Shown here one piece after another: positions 19,294 to 32,388 of a stretch of DNA of 64,000 nt. Source of the DNA: Saussurea involucrata (lineage: Eukaryota; Streptophyta; Magnoliopsida; Asterales; Asteraceae); the NCBI GenBank assembly GCA_033807775.1, contig CM066327.1, forward strand, positions 92,278,295 to 92,342,294. Direction: 5' to 3'. The first letter of the stretch is position 1; every line of letters starts with the position of its first letter. A program made the translations under genes and the position numbers. The notes under the pieces were generated by a model. That model was not told the DNA's origin. It worked only from the letters and a program-made list of their open reading frames with translations, and did no database searches.

Positions 19294-22200
19294 CTAGAAG
19301 GGTTCTTCCTTAACGAGAAGTTCATCAAGGGTTCTGGTTGAGGGAATCATCCAGTCAGGGACTGTTTCTCCAAGGTTTCGTCTATTTTTAGCTTTAATAA
19401 AGATCAGAGGCTTCATGTATTGTCCGAGGAGATCTTTTCTGAAATCACACCAGTAGATGAGATCCCTGAGCTGTTCAATGGGAGTGATGGGTAGCTCAGA
19501 GATACGTTTAAAGTGTTCTCGTCCGTCGTAGTCGTGAAAGAAGATGCCATATGGTTCGCCTACGACTTTTCCAGGGATGAAGCGTTCACCAGGGGGCAGG
19601 GAGGTGTCAAGCGTTGAGAGATCAGGGTCAGGACCAAGAACTTGATCGCATGAGAAACCAATACCTGTTTCGTTCCGAATAGGAGGACCTGAGTCTGAAG
19701 GTTTTAACTTTGACTTTGCAGAGGCCCTTCTTTGTTGAGTTGGATTAGGAGGAGGAGGAGGAATATCCACAGTTGAAGAAACCAAGTCGATTTGAGAATT
19801 TATGATTTTCTCGACATGACTCTTATGTTGTGAGTGAGATCGCTGAATGGCTATTCGGATCTCCAACCATTCAGAGAAACTGTACTTCTTGATCGTAGCA
19901 GCATAGATGATCTGCTTGGTACCATTTTCTCTGCATATGTCAACTTCAACAACATGAACGCCTATGGTCGTTCTTCCCCTGATGTTCACCTTGTTGATTC
20001 TGGCAGCCTTAGATCGATAGTGCAGTCTTTCTTTGCACCATTCCAAGGTAGAATCAGATACCTTGGTCTTTTCTTCGATGATCTTTTGGGCGTCTTCCCA
20101 TAATTGGCGTTGAACTTCGATGGGAGTTCTCTTCAGTGAGGGATCTTTCACTGATTATTGGACAAGCTGGATGGCGTAAGCTTTATCTTGTTCTTCAGCT
20201 TTCCTTCGATCAGCGAGTTGTTTTTCAGCTTTGAGATGATCAGTGTATTCCTTTCTCGAAAGTCTGAACTTTGGAGCAGGGACTTTGTCACGAGGAAGGA
20301 TGATTCGCCGATCCTCAAGCTTTTTTATCATTGCTTCTCTCTTTTTCTGATCCTCTTCACTTAGCTTTTGAGGAGCCAAGGAAGGTCTATTTTTGTGAGA
20401 GAGCAGCTGTTCTTCAGGTTCATCAGTCTCAGTAGTGAGATCGAAGATTAGGATTATTTCTTCAGCACTAGAGGCTGGGATTATTGTTGATGAATTTGCA
20501 GTCGTGGGGACTTCAGCTGGATCCTCAAGCAGGGGAGAGGACTAGCTGAAACACAACGATCATTTAAGTAAGATCATTTGGGAAGAGATAGAGAAAAGAA
20601 TGGGGTTTAAGCGTATAGAGGTTTTATGGAGAGGAGAATTGAGGTTGAGAAGGGATAGAGGAGGGATGCAGTATAAGGGAATAGAAAGTAGTGTACCTGA
20701 CAAACTGGATTTTGAAGCAAGATCGTCAGATTGCCTTCTGCGGCGAGGCCTTTGTTCTTGCATTTGTCAGCTTCAGACGCTGCAGGCTTTGTCTTTGTCC
20801 GCTCCCCTGATGGTTCATTTATTGAAATCCCTTTCTGAGCAGGGACCTTCTTGGGCTGAACAAAGAAGAAGTCATCATCATCGTCATCATCATCGTCGTC
20901 TTTAGGGGATGATGATGGTTCGTCGTCCTCAAGGTCGAGGTCTTCATTTTCTTCTTCTTATTCATCAGTTTCAGATTCTTCCTCGTCAGCATAGGGTGTA
21001 GTAACATCAGCAACAGCTTCAACATGTTGCTCTTCGAGTTGCTCCCCCTCAGAGTTATGGGGAAGGTCTTCAAGATTTTTCTTCTCCCCCTCGATATTAT
21101 GGGGAAGGTCTTCAGTCTTCTCCCCGTCTTCCACATGATGAGTGGGGGAGGAAACAACATTCTCAGCAGTAGCAGCATCAGTGTGCATTGGGTCCCTGTC
21201 TTCCAGGCCAGAGATCCCAACACAGGTTTCAATCTTGCTTAATATATCTTCTAGGCCAGATAAAACAGGAGTGATTCTTTGAAGATCTTCCCGATCTGTC
21301 TGAGTAAAATGCGAGGGAGTGCAAGTGGGAGCATTCAGATGCTCGAGAATTTTCTACAGTAGACCGGTGGCGGCACTGACATCCGTCTTTAAAGAAGAGA
21401 CTTCTCCCTGAAGGGTACCAACCGTTGTCTTCAGCGATGTGACTTCGCTTGACAGAGTAGTATGGGAGAAGTTGAGAGTGTTGATGGCAGAAGAGTTGTC
21501 ATCAAGAGTAGAGGCAAAACTTGCAATATTGCAATCCACCTTCTCCAGATCAGCACTGGAGGCCTTCTTTCCTACCTCTATTGTCAGCGACTTGAGGTTC
21601 TCTCCATTGTCTGTAATCGCCGAAGAGTTGGTGGAGAGAGTGGTGTTGTAAGATTCCATCTTTGTCACCAAGTCTTCAAGGGACTTGTTGATATCTCCCA
21701 AATTAGGCCCTGCGGGATGGTTGATGGAGTCCTCGAAATCTCGATGACCTGTAAACATTTCCATGTCGTCTTCCAGTGTACCTTTACGCTGGGAAGATTC
21801 CGTAGGTCCTTTATTTAAATCCTGTATCCGCCTTAGTTCTTCAGCAGATGAGTCACTCAGATGAATGACCTTTGTTATAGAGAAGGGGGGAATAGATGGA
21901 GTGACCAAAGAAGTAGAGAGAGGAGTGAGAGTTGAGAAGAGGGTTGTGCTGCCAAATTCAGCGTTGGATCCGCTGAGAAATACTTCTTCAGTCCTTAGAG
22001 GGACTGAAGGAGGGGGGTTCAGTTCCAAGTTAAGAACCTCAGCGTTTAGAGACGCTGAAGTTGGGATGGAAGGGGTGGCTTGATCAGATGTGGCAGAGTG
22101 TACCACGAAGTCATCCAGCGTAGTCTGTTGAGAGTCAGACGCTAGGTCTTCAGCCGGGAAAGGCTTGGAGGGTTGCTCCTTGGTTTTCTTGATCCTTTTA

Positions 22201-23219
22201 GAATCAAGTTGGGAAGCAGAGTGTTTCCTTTTCTTAGAAGGAGTGGAGGGTGCAGCCTGGGAATCAGCGATGGGTATTTCCGCTGAGGTAGCCGTAGAAG
22301 TAGAAGAAGGAGGATTAAGAATAGATAAGAGTGTAGAGAGACGTACCTCGTTTGTCATGGGGCTGAAGTCAAGCACCTTAGAGCCAACCTGAGAAAGTCT
22401 CAGGTCACCCACTTTTGGGTATTCATCCCCAAGTCCGTGTAGAAAAAGAGCACTGACAAACCTTGGATATGGAACACATGTTGGTCTGTCAGCCATGCCC
22501 ACCCTGAATGCCATATCGTCGTAGATGATTGACGCCCAATCAATGTGGAGACCCTTCAGTAGAGCTTATCCCATGGCCTGTTAAGGTTGGGATGCTTGGT
22601 CAGTAGAACCAACCTTTGCTGTCAGGCAGCTGATCAAGTGAGCAAAGATGAAGTTCATCTCGCTGGCCATTTTTGACTTCTTAATAGCAGTCAGCTTCTT
22701 CTCAGCCTTGTTATCCCTCCCCGTGTCCCATGCATAGTTCATTACATCAAAGAATGCAATCAGGGTTTCCCTATCAGCAGGGTTTTTATGGTTTGGCAAA
22801 GGGACAAAGCGGTTCTCTTTGGTACTGCCAGGAAGGTTTAGAGCACGCCTGATATGAAATGGGGTGATCTTGGAAGTTCCATGGTCTGTGTCACAGAGAA
22901 TGACATCGACCATTTTCTTTGGATCTTTGGTTGAGGGCACTTGAGCTAGTCTGGAAGTATACCAGAACTGAGCTAGAAGGGATCGATGAGCAGGAGGTGC
23001 AATGGTCAGGGCTGTCGATATGGGACAAGTCTTGAGAAAATTCACAGCGTCATCAAGATGTGTGACTTGTTTCTTTTCAGGGAAGTCGAAGAGAGCATAG
23101 GGATTATTGTGTTGAAAGGTAACTTTCTTGAGTTCGAACTTAACCTGAGGAGCTTTAGTGAATTCAGTGACCTCAGCATCAGTGGGGGTCTTAGCAGAAG
23201 GAGCTTCAGAGGATGTCAT
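19294..23219 (-). pseudogene. RLC-4a extra ORF, two coding exons, broken
   Basis: The ATG at 23219 lies three bases after a good splice acceptor. Exon 1 (23219-20697, 841 codons, phase 0) has an N-terminal ordered domain (KKQVTHLDDAVNFLKTCP, FWYTSRL, MASEMNFIFAHLISCLTAKVGS). A second conserved stretch (VPYPRFVSALFLHGL) follows, then a long Ser/Thr/Glu-rich region with coiled-coil heptads. Stops lie at 22578-22580, about 22566, 21354-21356 and 20958-20960. Exon 2 (20541-19294) has a basic segment (KLSEEDQKKREAMIKKLEDRR; stop 20155-20157), then the C-terminal domain (GRTTIGV, LSTLDTSLPPGERFIPGKVVG, YGIFFHDYDGREHF, LRDLIYWCDFRKD). No enzyme motif, signal peptide or membrane helix. Function unknown. 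Confidence 0.8.
20542..20696 (-). other. Internal intron of the RLC-4a extra ORF (155 bp)
   Basis: On the - strand TTTGTCAG/GTACACT opens and GTTTCAGCTAG/TCCTCTCCC closes a 155-bp T-rich stretch. Removing it joins the two coding parts in the same phase. The equivalent intron in RLC-5 (33702-33853) has matching borders. Confidence 0.75.
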
Positions 23220-23221
23220 TT

Positions 23222-24144
23222 CTGTTTATCATATAATAACGATGAAACAAAAGATCTCAAGATGAATAAGATATCTAAAAAGGATTTTTAGGGTTTTTGC
23301 AAATTTAGGGTTTTTATAGTTTTGGTAAAGATTCAAAAACTAATGATTTTTAGGGTTTTTGCACATTTCTGTTTATCATATAATAAGGATTCTGGAAAAA
23401 CATATGAAGAACAAGTTTAAGATTTTGTTTTAAACTTGAAGAACAACCATGAAGATTGTGCTCATAAAATCATGAAAAGAAAATGATTTTATTTAAAAAA
23501 AAAGTTGTTGTTTGATCTTTTGAGAACAAAGATAAGATCATAAACAAGTTAAAGAAAAGGTAAATAATAAGAATATTAACCTTAGATGTTGAAGATTGAA
23601 GATGAACAGTTTCTGGAAACAAGAGTTCAAAATGCAACAGTGTTCTTTCTAGGAAGAGAAGTTGTTCGCGTAAAGGTAAAAATACAAACTCAAATGGTTT
23701 ATATGGTGAGAGTTAGAGAGAGAAAAACTTGAGCAGGAAAAGTTTTTCATGATGACACGGACACGTCCCATGAATTCGACTGGACAAGGATGTCGAAATG
23801 GGCGAACGTGTCAGAGAAAACGTGCCATGACTTATCCGTTGTGATGACGTCACAAACGTCCTTTCATATTTTAGGATGTCGAAAACTCAGGGATATTTTG
23901 GAAAAATATGAAGCACTGAATAGAAGTATCAGTGTTGGTTTTAAAAATTTCAAAGTATCACTGAAAGGAAGAGATATTCAGCGATGCAAATTGTTTTTGA
24001 AATCTTTCAGTTCTTGGCGAACGTCAGCAGGCAAGAGAGAACATACCTTGATATCAGCGAATAAATTTTGTTCAGAGAGAAGGTGATAGAAATGGGTTAT
24101 ACAAGTTTGTTTTATCCCTGATCGAATGTGAATCGCTGAAGATT
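23222..24144 (-). promoter_or_regulatory. Promoter and 5'-UTR intron of the RLC-4a extra ORF
   Basis: On the - strand ATCTAAG/GTTAATATTC (donor, 23580) and GATAAACAG (acceptor, 23222) bound a 359-bp intron three bases before the ATG. Upstream is a TATATAAA-type box near 23697-23704 and a decayed G-box ACACGTCC at 23761-23768. The remaining DNA up to the pol stop (24145) is noncoding. The arrangement matches RLC-5 element by element. Confidence 0.7.
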
Positions 24145-27100
24145 TTAATCTTCTAAGTTCAGCATTCCAAGCTCGCTGATGAAAAAGTTAAATCTTGTCT
24201 CATCAAGAGGTTTGGTAAACAGGTCAGCTAACTGAAAGTCAGTTGGGATAAAATGAAGTTCTATATCACCATTCATCACATGATTTCTGATAAAATGATA
24301 CCTGATTTCGATGTGTTTGGTCTTTGAGTGTAGCACTGGATTATTGGCTATAGCGATGGCACTAGTGTTGTCGCAATAGATTGGAATCTTTGAGAGTTGT
24401 AAGTCATAGTCCAGTAGCTGATTTCTCATCCACAAGACCTGAGAACAACAGCTTCCAGCGGCTACATACTCGGCTTCAGCGGTTGAGGTGGACACTGAAT
24501 TTTGCTTTTTACTAGTCCAACTCACCAGCTTTCCAACCAGGAGCTGACAGCCTCCTGTGGTGCTTATCATATCCAAATTGCAACCTGCAAAATCACTATC
24601 TGAATAGGCGATTAGATCAAACCCTGAGTCTTTGTGATACCAAAGACCTAGGTTAGAAGTACCCTTGAGGTAACGAAAGATTCGCTTTACAGCGATCAAG
24701 TGAGATTCCTTAGGTTCGGCTTAATACCGTGCACACAAACAAGTTGCGTACATAATATCAGGTCGGCTAGCTGTAAGATACAGAAGAGAACCGATCATCC
24801 CACGATACACTGTGACATTAACAGGTTTTCCAGAAGGATCCTTGATTAGTGTCAGCGGTGGTGCCATGGGGGTTTTCATAACTGAACTCTGAGTTAAATC
24901 AAATTTCTTCAGCATATCCTTAACATACTTTCCCTGATTAATGAAAGTTCCTTTTTCATTCTGTTTTATCTAAAAACCAAGGAAATATGTTAGCTCACCC
25001 ATCATACTCATTTTATACTATGCTTTCATCCTTTCAGAGAAGCGAGTACAAAGGTCAGGGTTAGTAGAACCAAATATAATATCATCGACATATATTAAAA
25101 CAAGAATGATATGACCTTTTACTTTCCTAAAAAATAGAGTTTTGTCGATTTTACCACGCTCAAATTTTTCGATAAGGAGATAAGATGAGAGTGTGTCACA
25201 CCATGCACGAGGAGCTTGCTTTAAGCCATAGAGGGCTTTATCCAGTTTATAAACATAACCTGGATGCTTAGGATCTGAGAATCCTGGAGGTTGTTCCACG
25301 TAGACTTCTTCATTCAGCTTTCCATTTAGGAATGCTGACTTAACATCCATTTGATAAACTTTGAAGTCTTTGTGTACAGCGTAAGCTAAGAAAATACGAA
25401 TTGCTTCTAGTCTTGCCACTGGAGCAAAGGTTTCGTCGTAATCTATACCTTTCTCTTGTCTGTATCCTTGAGAAACAAGTCGAGCCTTGTTGCGGGTTAC
25501 AGTTCCATGTTCATCCAACTTGTTTCGATAGACCCATTTAGTACCTATCACTGACTTGTCAGATGGTCTAGGAACAAGCTTCCAAACTTTGTTTCTTTCG
25601 AATTCAGTCAGCTCTTCTTGCATAGCGCTGACCCAGTTCGGATCTTGGAGGGCATCATCTGTTTTCTTTGGTTCAATCAGAGAGATAGAGTTAACAAATA
25701 AACAAATATTACCTGCACTTCGTTGAGTCTGAACACCAGCGTTTGGATCACCAAGAATTTGTTCAATAGGGTGATTGATAGTCCATCGCTGAGCCGGAGC
25801 GTGAGTTGATGGCTCAATCTGAACTTCTGGAGGAGCTGAGGATGAGGCTTCAGCAACTTCTGGTATATCAGCCAAGAGAGGAGTTGGTGCAGATGTCATT
25901 TCATTCACTGATTGCTGAGAAGTAGATGGTATGTCTGAGACATAAGGTTCAGAAGCAGGCATAGATTTTAAAGGAACAGCTGAGACCCATGAAGTTTCAT
26001 CTTCACTATTCTGCATGCTTGGGATGATTGTAGGATCATCATCTTCAGCGGGATGAGTTTGAGGAGTGGGAATATCTTCTGAATCACCAAGATGAGAGAA
26101 CATCCATTGATTCAGTTCTTCAGTATCAGCAGAAGGTATAGAGTTCGCTGAGCGGGATTCGTCAAAGGTGACGTGGATAGTTTCTTCGACAGATTGTCTT
26201 CTTCGATTGAAGACTCTGAATGCTTTGGAGATTGAAGAATATCCAAGAAAGATTCCATCATCAGCCTTTGGATCAAACTTTCCAAGGGCATCTTTGTTGT
26301 TCAGTATGAAACACTGACATCTAAAGATGTGAAGAAAGCTGATAGAAGTCTTTCTCCCATGAAAAAGTTCATAGGCTGTCTTTTTGAATCTTTTGACGAT
26401 CAGCGACCTGTTTTGAGTAAAACAAGCAGTGTTGACAGCTTCTGCCCAAAACTGAGTAGGCAGGTGAGAATCGCTGAGCATTGAACGTGCGGCTTCAATG
26501 ATAGTTCTATTTCTTCTTTTAGCGACTCCAATTTGTTGCAGTGTTCTCACTGATGAAAAGTTGTGAGAAATACCCTTACTTTCAAAGAAGGAATCAAGAG
26601 AACTGTTTTTGAATTCAGTTCCATGATCACTCCTCATTGAGCGAACGGTCATATTGTTCAGGACTTCCATTTTCCTAACAAAGGTGATGAGTTCTTCAGG
26701 GGTGTCACTCTTAGAACGGAGAAACATTACCAAGGTATAGCGAGAGAATTCATCAACTATGACCAATGTATATTTCTTTCTAGCGATGGATTGTTTGTTA
26801 ACAGGACCAAACAAATCCATATGGAGAAGTTGTAGAGGAGATGACACTGAGGAAACTTGCTATGACTTGAAGCTTGCTTTGGTCTGTTTCCCTTTCTCAC
26901 ACGCTGAACATAAGGACTCCTTGGCGTATGAGTGTTGAGGTAGACCAGTGACTAACTCTTTAGAAAAAAGAGTGTTCAGTGTCTTGAAGTTGAGATGAGA
27001 GAGCCTCTTAAGCCATAGCCAGTTGACATCAGATGAGGCTTTTGAGAAGAAACAGGAGTTCTAAGTGGTTGTAGAGTCCATATTTATTACATAAACATTT

Positions 27101-27420
27101 TCCAAACCATAACCGCTGAGAGCTATCTTCTCCTTTTTGTCAGTGACAAAGCAGGATTCCTTAGTAAAGATCACTTTGTTATCCTTATCACATAGCTGAC
27201 TTATGCTTAGAAGATTATGCTTCAGTCCTTCAACATATGCAACTCTTCCAAAGGTTGTTGTACCATTAGAGAGTACACCGAAACCTCAGGTATAGCCTTT
27301 TCCATTTCCACCGAAGGTCACTGAGGGACCCTTCTCTTCCTTGTATTCAGTGAGCAGGTTTTTTTCTTTCCAGTCATGTGTCTAGAGCATCCGCTATCGA
27401 GATGCCAGATACCCTTCTAA
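24145..27420 (-). pseudogene. RLC-4a pol (PR-IN-RT-RNase H), broken
   Basis: From 27420 downward: a protease region with an indel and stops (TAG near 27063), integrase zinc region, TAG near 26864, then a clean 609-codon stretch (26847-25018). That stretch holds the integrase core (HMDLFGPV, SDHGTEF, KRRNRTIIEAARS), the linker with HPIEQILGDPN, and RT (KSAFLNGKLN, YGLKQAPRAW, YVDDIIFGS). Stops follow at 25018-25020, near 24970 and at 24721-24723. RNase H is at 24699-24145 (STAEAEYVAAGSCCSQ, HIEIRYHFIRNH, LADLFTKPLDETRF). It is inactive. Compared with RLC-5 the order and lengths are normal. Confidence 0.9.
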
Positions 27421-27439
27421 ACCTGCAAACAAAGGAAGA

Positions 27440-29780
27440 TTAGTTTGACTTAGGTACCCATTTCATTTTAGGCTTTGATTTGTCAGTGGTGGTAGAGGAA
27501 GTGGAAGGTTCAGCAATCTTCGCAGCATTTGAATATTCAGCTTTATTTTCAGTCTTCACTTTGGTTAATTTCTTAACCTCAGTGGTCTTCTTTGCCTTGG
27601 GGGCATTGATCTTCACCTTAGCTATCTTTTCAGCTTTGGTGGCTGTAGGGCACTTACTAGCAATATGATTTGTAAGTCCACAGTGATAACATTTACTATA
27701 ACTAAAAGTAGCTTTAGGACCATTTGCATGCTGAGACGTTAGTTTTAAATGAGCAGGGCCAGCACCAAGTATACCTTTGGCATTGGAAATGGGAGGAACT
27801 ATCAGTTCTTCGAATTTCTTACCAATAATATCCACTTTGATTCTAGGATTGGATCGTTGAATGAATCCAGGGATCTTGTTCTTAGAATTAAAGGGATGGG
27901 TCACTGAAGCTTTAAAAGCATTCAGCTTAGGTACAAAGGTACCCTTCTGAGGTTTTTGGTTAAAAGCAATTCCTTTACCTTTGTCTTTAAAGACTAAGGT
28001 AGGTTTTTCCTGAGGGAGATTTTGAAGAGGAATACTGAGATGAGGAAGTGTCAGCGATAGAGGACACGAACATTCCAAACTTAAGCATGGAATGGTTAGT
28101 GGTTGGTTCTTCAGCGTCAGCTTTGTAACCAAGGCCACGTTTGTCACTCAGAGGAATCTGAGACTTAATTATCTCAGTGATCGTTGTTGAGGATTTATAC
28201 CATCCATCAACAGTTGCTTTTTCAGCTTTTAATGCAGCGATAGCTTCTTCTCGTTCGATTTTAACTAGCTGATTTATATGAACTTGATCTTTTAAATCTT
28301 CTTCAATTTTAGAAAGCTTTTCTATTTGAAGGTGACAGTTTTTAAGTTGTTCAGCGAGATCAGGGTTTTGATTTTCAACAACAGTTTTGCCATTCATGGC
28401 GTCATATAAACTCATAGTCAGGAGATCAATCTTTCGAAGACTATCAGCTTCATTAATATTTGAAATATTGGTAAAGAAGGAAGGCGATACCTTGGTAGCA
28501 GAGACTGAAGTAGAGGGAATGTCAGAATTTTCTTTCTCATCTTCAAGTTTGGCCATGAGACAGAGATTGGCGTCATCATCATCTTCAGAATCAGATGATT
28601 CTTCTTCATCAGAAGCAGCCCAATCATAGTCAGCCATCAGGCCTTTGCCTTTCTTCTTAAAGTCTTTCAGCTTTGCATACCTTTCTTTCAGCTTTTGATA
28701 CTTGTCATCTCTAGCCCTGGGGTTAAAGGATTTCTTGGAGAAAGCTGAGGTTCTAGAAACTTTCTTTAACCTGCACTCGCTAGAAAAATGTCCTATCTTT
28801 TCACAGTTATAGCAAGTAGCAGTAGCCTTATCAACAGGGGTTGATGATCTAGGCTTGTCAGTGATAGCAAGAGGTTTGTTCTTTCTACAATTTTTCTCTT
28901 TGGTGAATCTCCTGAACTTGTTAGATAGGAGAGCCATAGATTCATCAAGACCTGAAGAGTCAGGATCTGATGAACATTCAGAGTTAGTCTCCAACTCAGT
29001 GATAGTGATAGTTGATCGCTGAGTGGAAGGTGACTCTGAGATTAAAGCAACAGGGGTGCTTTTGGAATCTTTTACAAGATTCTTCTTAAGATGACTCGAA
29101 TGTTCATGATTGAGCATAGTGCCATATAAGGTAGAAAGAGTCATAGATTTTAGATCCTTTGACAGCTTGAGACACATTGAATAACTGTCCCAGCTTTCAG
29201 GTAAACATTCAAAGAACTTTGTCAGAATTTCAAAGTTAGAATATTCCTTACCAACGATTTTCAGATCAATTATTAAACAGTTAAAGCGTTGGTGAACTTC
29301 AGAGAGAGTTTCATTCTTACCACAAATGAAGCTTTCATACTGTCTTACCTGGTTGATCTTTCTTGAGTCCTGGACTTCAGATGTACCTTCGTATTGAACA
29401 CAGATTGTGTCCCACATGGATTTGGAGGTTTTCAGGTTCATGACGGAATGGTAGACTTCGTCAGGAAGAGCCATGGAAAGGATGGATCTGGCTTTGGTGT
29501 CGAGAGCCACTTTCTTCTTATCTTCATCAATCCACATATGAATTTCCTTTGGAACCAGTCTTTCTAGAATAGCAGCTCTATTCTCAGCGGCTGGAACTTC
29601 AGGATTAATTCTAATAGGAATTTATGGACCATTTTCGATGTAATAAGGTATAGTTGGGTCTACACCTTCTAAGAAGAGTATCATCCTATTTTTCCATAGA
29701 TTAAAGTTATCTCTGGAGAATCTAGGGGGTTTAGCAAGAGAACCATTATCAATATAGTTTGTGTTTGGGTTGGTAGCCAT
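27440..29780 (-). pseudogene. RLC-4a gag, nearly full length but broken
   Basis: The ATG at 29780 follows the PBS by about 70 bp and begins MATNPNTNYIDNGS, then FSRDNFNLWKNRM. TAA lies at 29622-29624. The capsid continues (KARSILSMALPDEVYHSV, MWDTICVQYEGT, FFECLPESWDSY). The knuckle CYNCEKIGHFSSEC is near 28780-28820; an acidic segment (SDEEESSDSEDDDD) and a coiled coil follow. The frame changes between 28147 and 27987. A second knuckle CYHCGLTNHIASKC is near 27650-27700 and the end is KMKWVPKSN, TAA. Two spaced knuckles around a coiled coil characterise this family. Confidence 0.9.
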
Positions 29781-29850
29781 TTATAAGAAATAGCAAGGAA
29801 GAGAAAAGATTAGTATAAGCAAGATCTTGTTTATGAGATTAAACAAATCC

Positions 29851-29862
29851 GCTCTGATACCA
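29851..29862 (-). promoter_or_regulatory. Primer-binding site of RLC-4a
   Basis: The reverse complement of TGGTATCAGAGC, two bases inside the 5' LTR boundary. Confidence 0.95.
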
Positions 29863-29864
29863 CT

Positions 29865-30817
29865 TGTTGGTCCCGAAGGGTTATACAAGTTTGTAGAAGG
29901 GGGGGTTGAATACAAACACACGATTTTTACTTTCTAAATTATTTATTGATATAATCAAACAATTTACAACTTGTTGCGGAACAAGATTAAGGATTAACCT
30001 AATCTAAACAAGTTAAGAACACTAAGTTTCTTGCACTAGAATTAAGACATAAACGAGATAAGAATACTACGAGTAATATTCTAACACTAAGAGAGAAAGA
30101 AGAAGATGGCCGAGCACTTCATTTGGAAGTAGGGTTTCTTCTTATATACTGCATGCATTTAATGCATTTCAGTATTACTTTACACGTGGCAGCAGCTGAT
30201 TGGTTGCATGGTTTGACCATTGTAGACAACCAAGTAGCCGCATGATGTACAGTGTAGAATCATAGTTGGTTGTACGATCCTGGACAAAAGGGATGTCCTT
30301 TCTGACATTATCGTACGGAGACGTGCAAGGGGGAAAGACAAAAGTAACTTGTAGAGTAAACCTCATGATCAGCGTTTGTTGAATCAGTACTTTATCAGCA
30401 AGTGATAAAGCTTAGCGATCGCTGAAGTCTTCTACTTGATACTTCACGTTGAGTGGACAGGTCTTGGCTTCGTCGATATCCGCATCAGTTCATTAGTAGA
30501 CTTTGTCGCTGGTTCTTGGGCTTGATCTTCGACTTCAGCGTACAACCTTTGCTGACGTGAAACTTGTCTTCAGGGATCATAAGTGAACAACTAAACTATC
30601 AGCGATCACCAATAGGACTGAACAGGCTCAGAGCTCTATTGATGAACAGTGTTCGCTGAATGTTACAATTAAACAGCATGAGTTTCCTATCAGCGGTACT
30701 GTAGAGACATAGTACTTATCAGCGATAGCGAAACTCTAATACATATTGTTTACTTATAATTTTCACTAAGTGTTTCTTAAAGAGTCATTATCAAATCACT
30801 GAGGGTTTGGATCAATA
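29865..30817 (-). repeat. 5' LTR of RLC-4a
   Basis: 953 bp, starting TGTTGGTCC in + orientation. The far end reads GGATCAATA where GGATCAACA is expected. It contains a CACGTG box (30184-30189), an inverted CCAAT box (GATTGG) and CAGCG/CGCTG words, and is the partner of 18069-19019. Confidence 0.9.
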
Positions 30818-31228
30818 GAACACTTTCGAATGACTATTTTGATATCTATGCTACTAAACCAAATTGCGAAAAACCACTTGAAGCAAAACGATATGTTCCA
30901 CCTTTGGTTCTAGAAGGAATAATCTGTCAATGTTCTAGAACAAAGGATGAAATTTGAGCTTGAAAAAGATTTTCTTTCAGCTATTTATTCAAATAGCTTT
31001 AAGGAACTATCTTCTAGTTTCAAGGATGAATTGGAAAAGGAGAAATTTATTAACTAAAAATCTTTGATTAAAAAGTTTTCCGATTCATCAAAGAGCACTT
31101 TTGATGCAAAACAAAAAGTCGATCAAAAGTGTTTCCAGCTTTCTAAGAAAGTATCGGATCTTGAGAAACTTTTACTCTCTAAGCATAATCAATTTGAAAG
31201 AGAAAAAGAAAATTTTATAATAGAAAGC
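30818..31228 (+). pseudogene. RLC-3 gag coiled-coil segment between two insertions
   Basis: The + strand frame reads LSNDYFDIYATKPNCEKPLEAKRYVPPLVLEG, whose AKRYVPP..VLE matches the RLC-2 gag tail near 8400. A Lys/Glu coiled coil with TGA near 30955 and TAA near 31056 follows. It stops exactly at the RLC-5 target site and resumes at 43785. Confidence 0.85.
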
Positions 31229-32193
31229 TGTTGGTCCTGAAAGGCCTAAACAAGTTTGTAGAAGGGGGGGGGGGGGTTGAATACAAACACATATATTACT
31301 TTTCTAAATTGTTTATTGATAAATCATTAACAATTTACAGCTTGTTGCGGAAACAAGATTAAGGATAAACCTAAATCTAAACAAGTTGGAACACTAAGGT
31401 TTCTTGCACTAAGAAAGATAAGGAGATTACTAATAAAATCTTATCTTAAGAGAGATTTGAACTTGTCCAGAGTTAGCAAGTTACTTCAAATGAAGTGAGT
31501 TCATCTCTTTATATACTGCATGCATTTAATGCAATTCAGTATACACTTTACACGTGTCATCAGCGGATTGGTTGCATGTCATTGACCTTTGTTGACAACC
31601 TTAGTAGCCGCATGAATGAACAGTGTAGTATCAGAGTGGTTGTACGATTTCAGATTTTCGGAGGTTCTTTTCTGACATTTCGTACGGTGGCGTGCAAGGG
31701 AGGTTAAGACAAAAGTACTTTGTACGGAGGACTTCATGATCAGCTTTCGTTGATTCAGCGATTATCATTTACTATTCAGCGAATGATAAAGTTCAGCGAT
31801 AGCTAAAGTCTTGTACTTGATACTTCACGTTGAGTGGACAAATCTGAGTCTTCGCTGATCCACATCAGTTCATTAGGAGACTTGTCGCTGGTTCTTGAGC
31901 TTGATCTTCGACTTCAGCGTAGAACCTTTGTTGACGTGAATCTTGTCTTCAGGGATCATAAGTAAACAACTAACTTATCAGCGATCACCATAAGGACTGA
32001 ACAGACTCAGCGATATGGTGAACAGTGTTCGCTGAATGTTTAATCTAAAAGTGCGAGAGTTCCTATCAGCAGTACTGTAAGATCTTAGTACTTATCAGCG
32101 ATAGTGAAACTCTGATACATATTGTTTACTTACAATTTTCACTAAGTATTTAAGATAGGGTCATTATCAAATCACTGAGGGTTTGGATCAACA
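31229..32193 (-). repeat. 3' LTR of RLC-5
   Basis: 965 bp, over 99% identical by eye to 42809-43784 apart from the G run (13 versus 23). ACACGTGT is at 31550-31557, followed by GGATTGG (inverted CCAAT). TATATAA-like sequence lies at about 31511-31516 on the element strand. Confidence 0.95.
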
Positions 32194-32205
32194 ATCTCCC
32201 CCTAT
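32194..32205 (-). promoter_or_regulatory. Polypurine tract of RLC-5
   Basis: On the - strand TAGGGGGAGAT directly precedes the 3' LTR. Confidence 0.9.
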
Positions 32206-32388
32206 TTGATTATGACATAGCAACAAAGAAAATTGCTATTTAATGAAAACATAAGGATAAAAAGAACTCATAAAATATTTGTCCCTTTTACTGTTTTCTG
32301 GGATCTTTTCAGTACTGATGGAGTAAAGTACATTCGCTGAAATCTTTCTTTAAATCTTTGAATCAGGTTACAATATGAATAAGAAAGA

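Larger units (their letters stand above)
18069..30817 (-). mobile_element. RLC-4a: antisense Ty1/copia element with intron-bearing extra ORF
   Basis: Read on the - strand: 5' LTR 30817-29865, PBS 29862-29851, gag 29780-27440, pol 27420-24145, promoter and UTR intron of the extra ORF, extra ORF 23219-19294, PPT, 3' LTR 19019-18069. The two LTRs differ at roughly 40 of 950 positions by eye. There is no target duplication: the outer side of the 18069 LTR continues into RLC-4b, so that LTR is shared, and the outer end at 30817 reads TA instead of CA. The right-hand flank returns to RLC-3 gag. Many in-frame stops; an older copy of the RLC-5 family. Confidence 0.85.
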
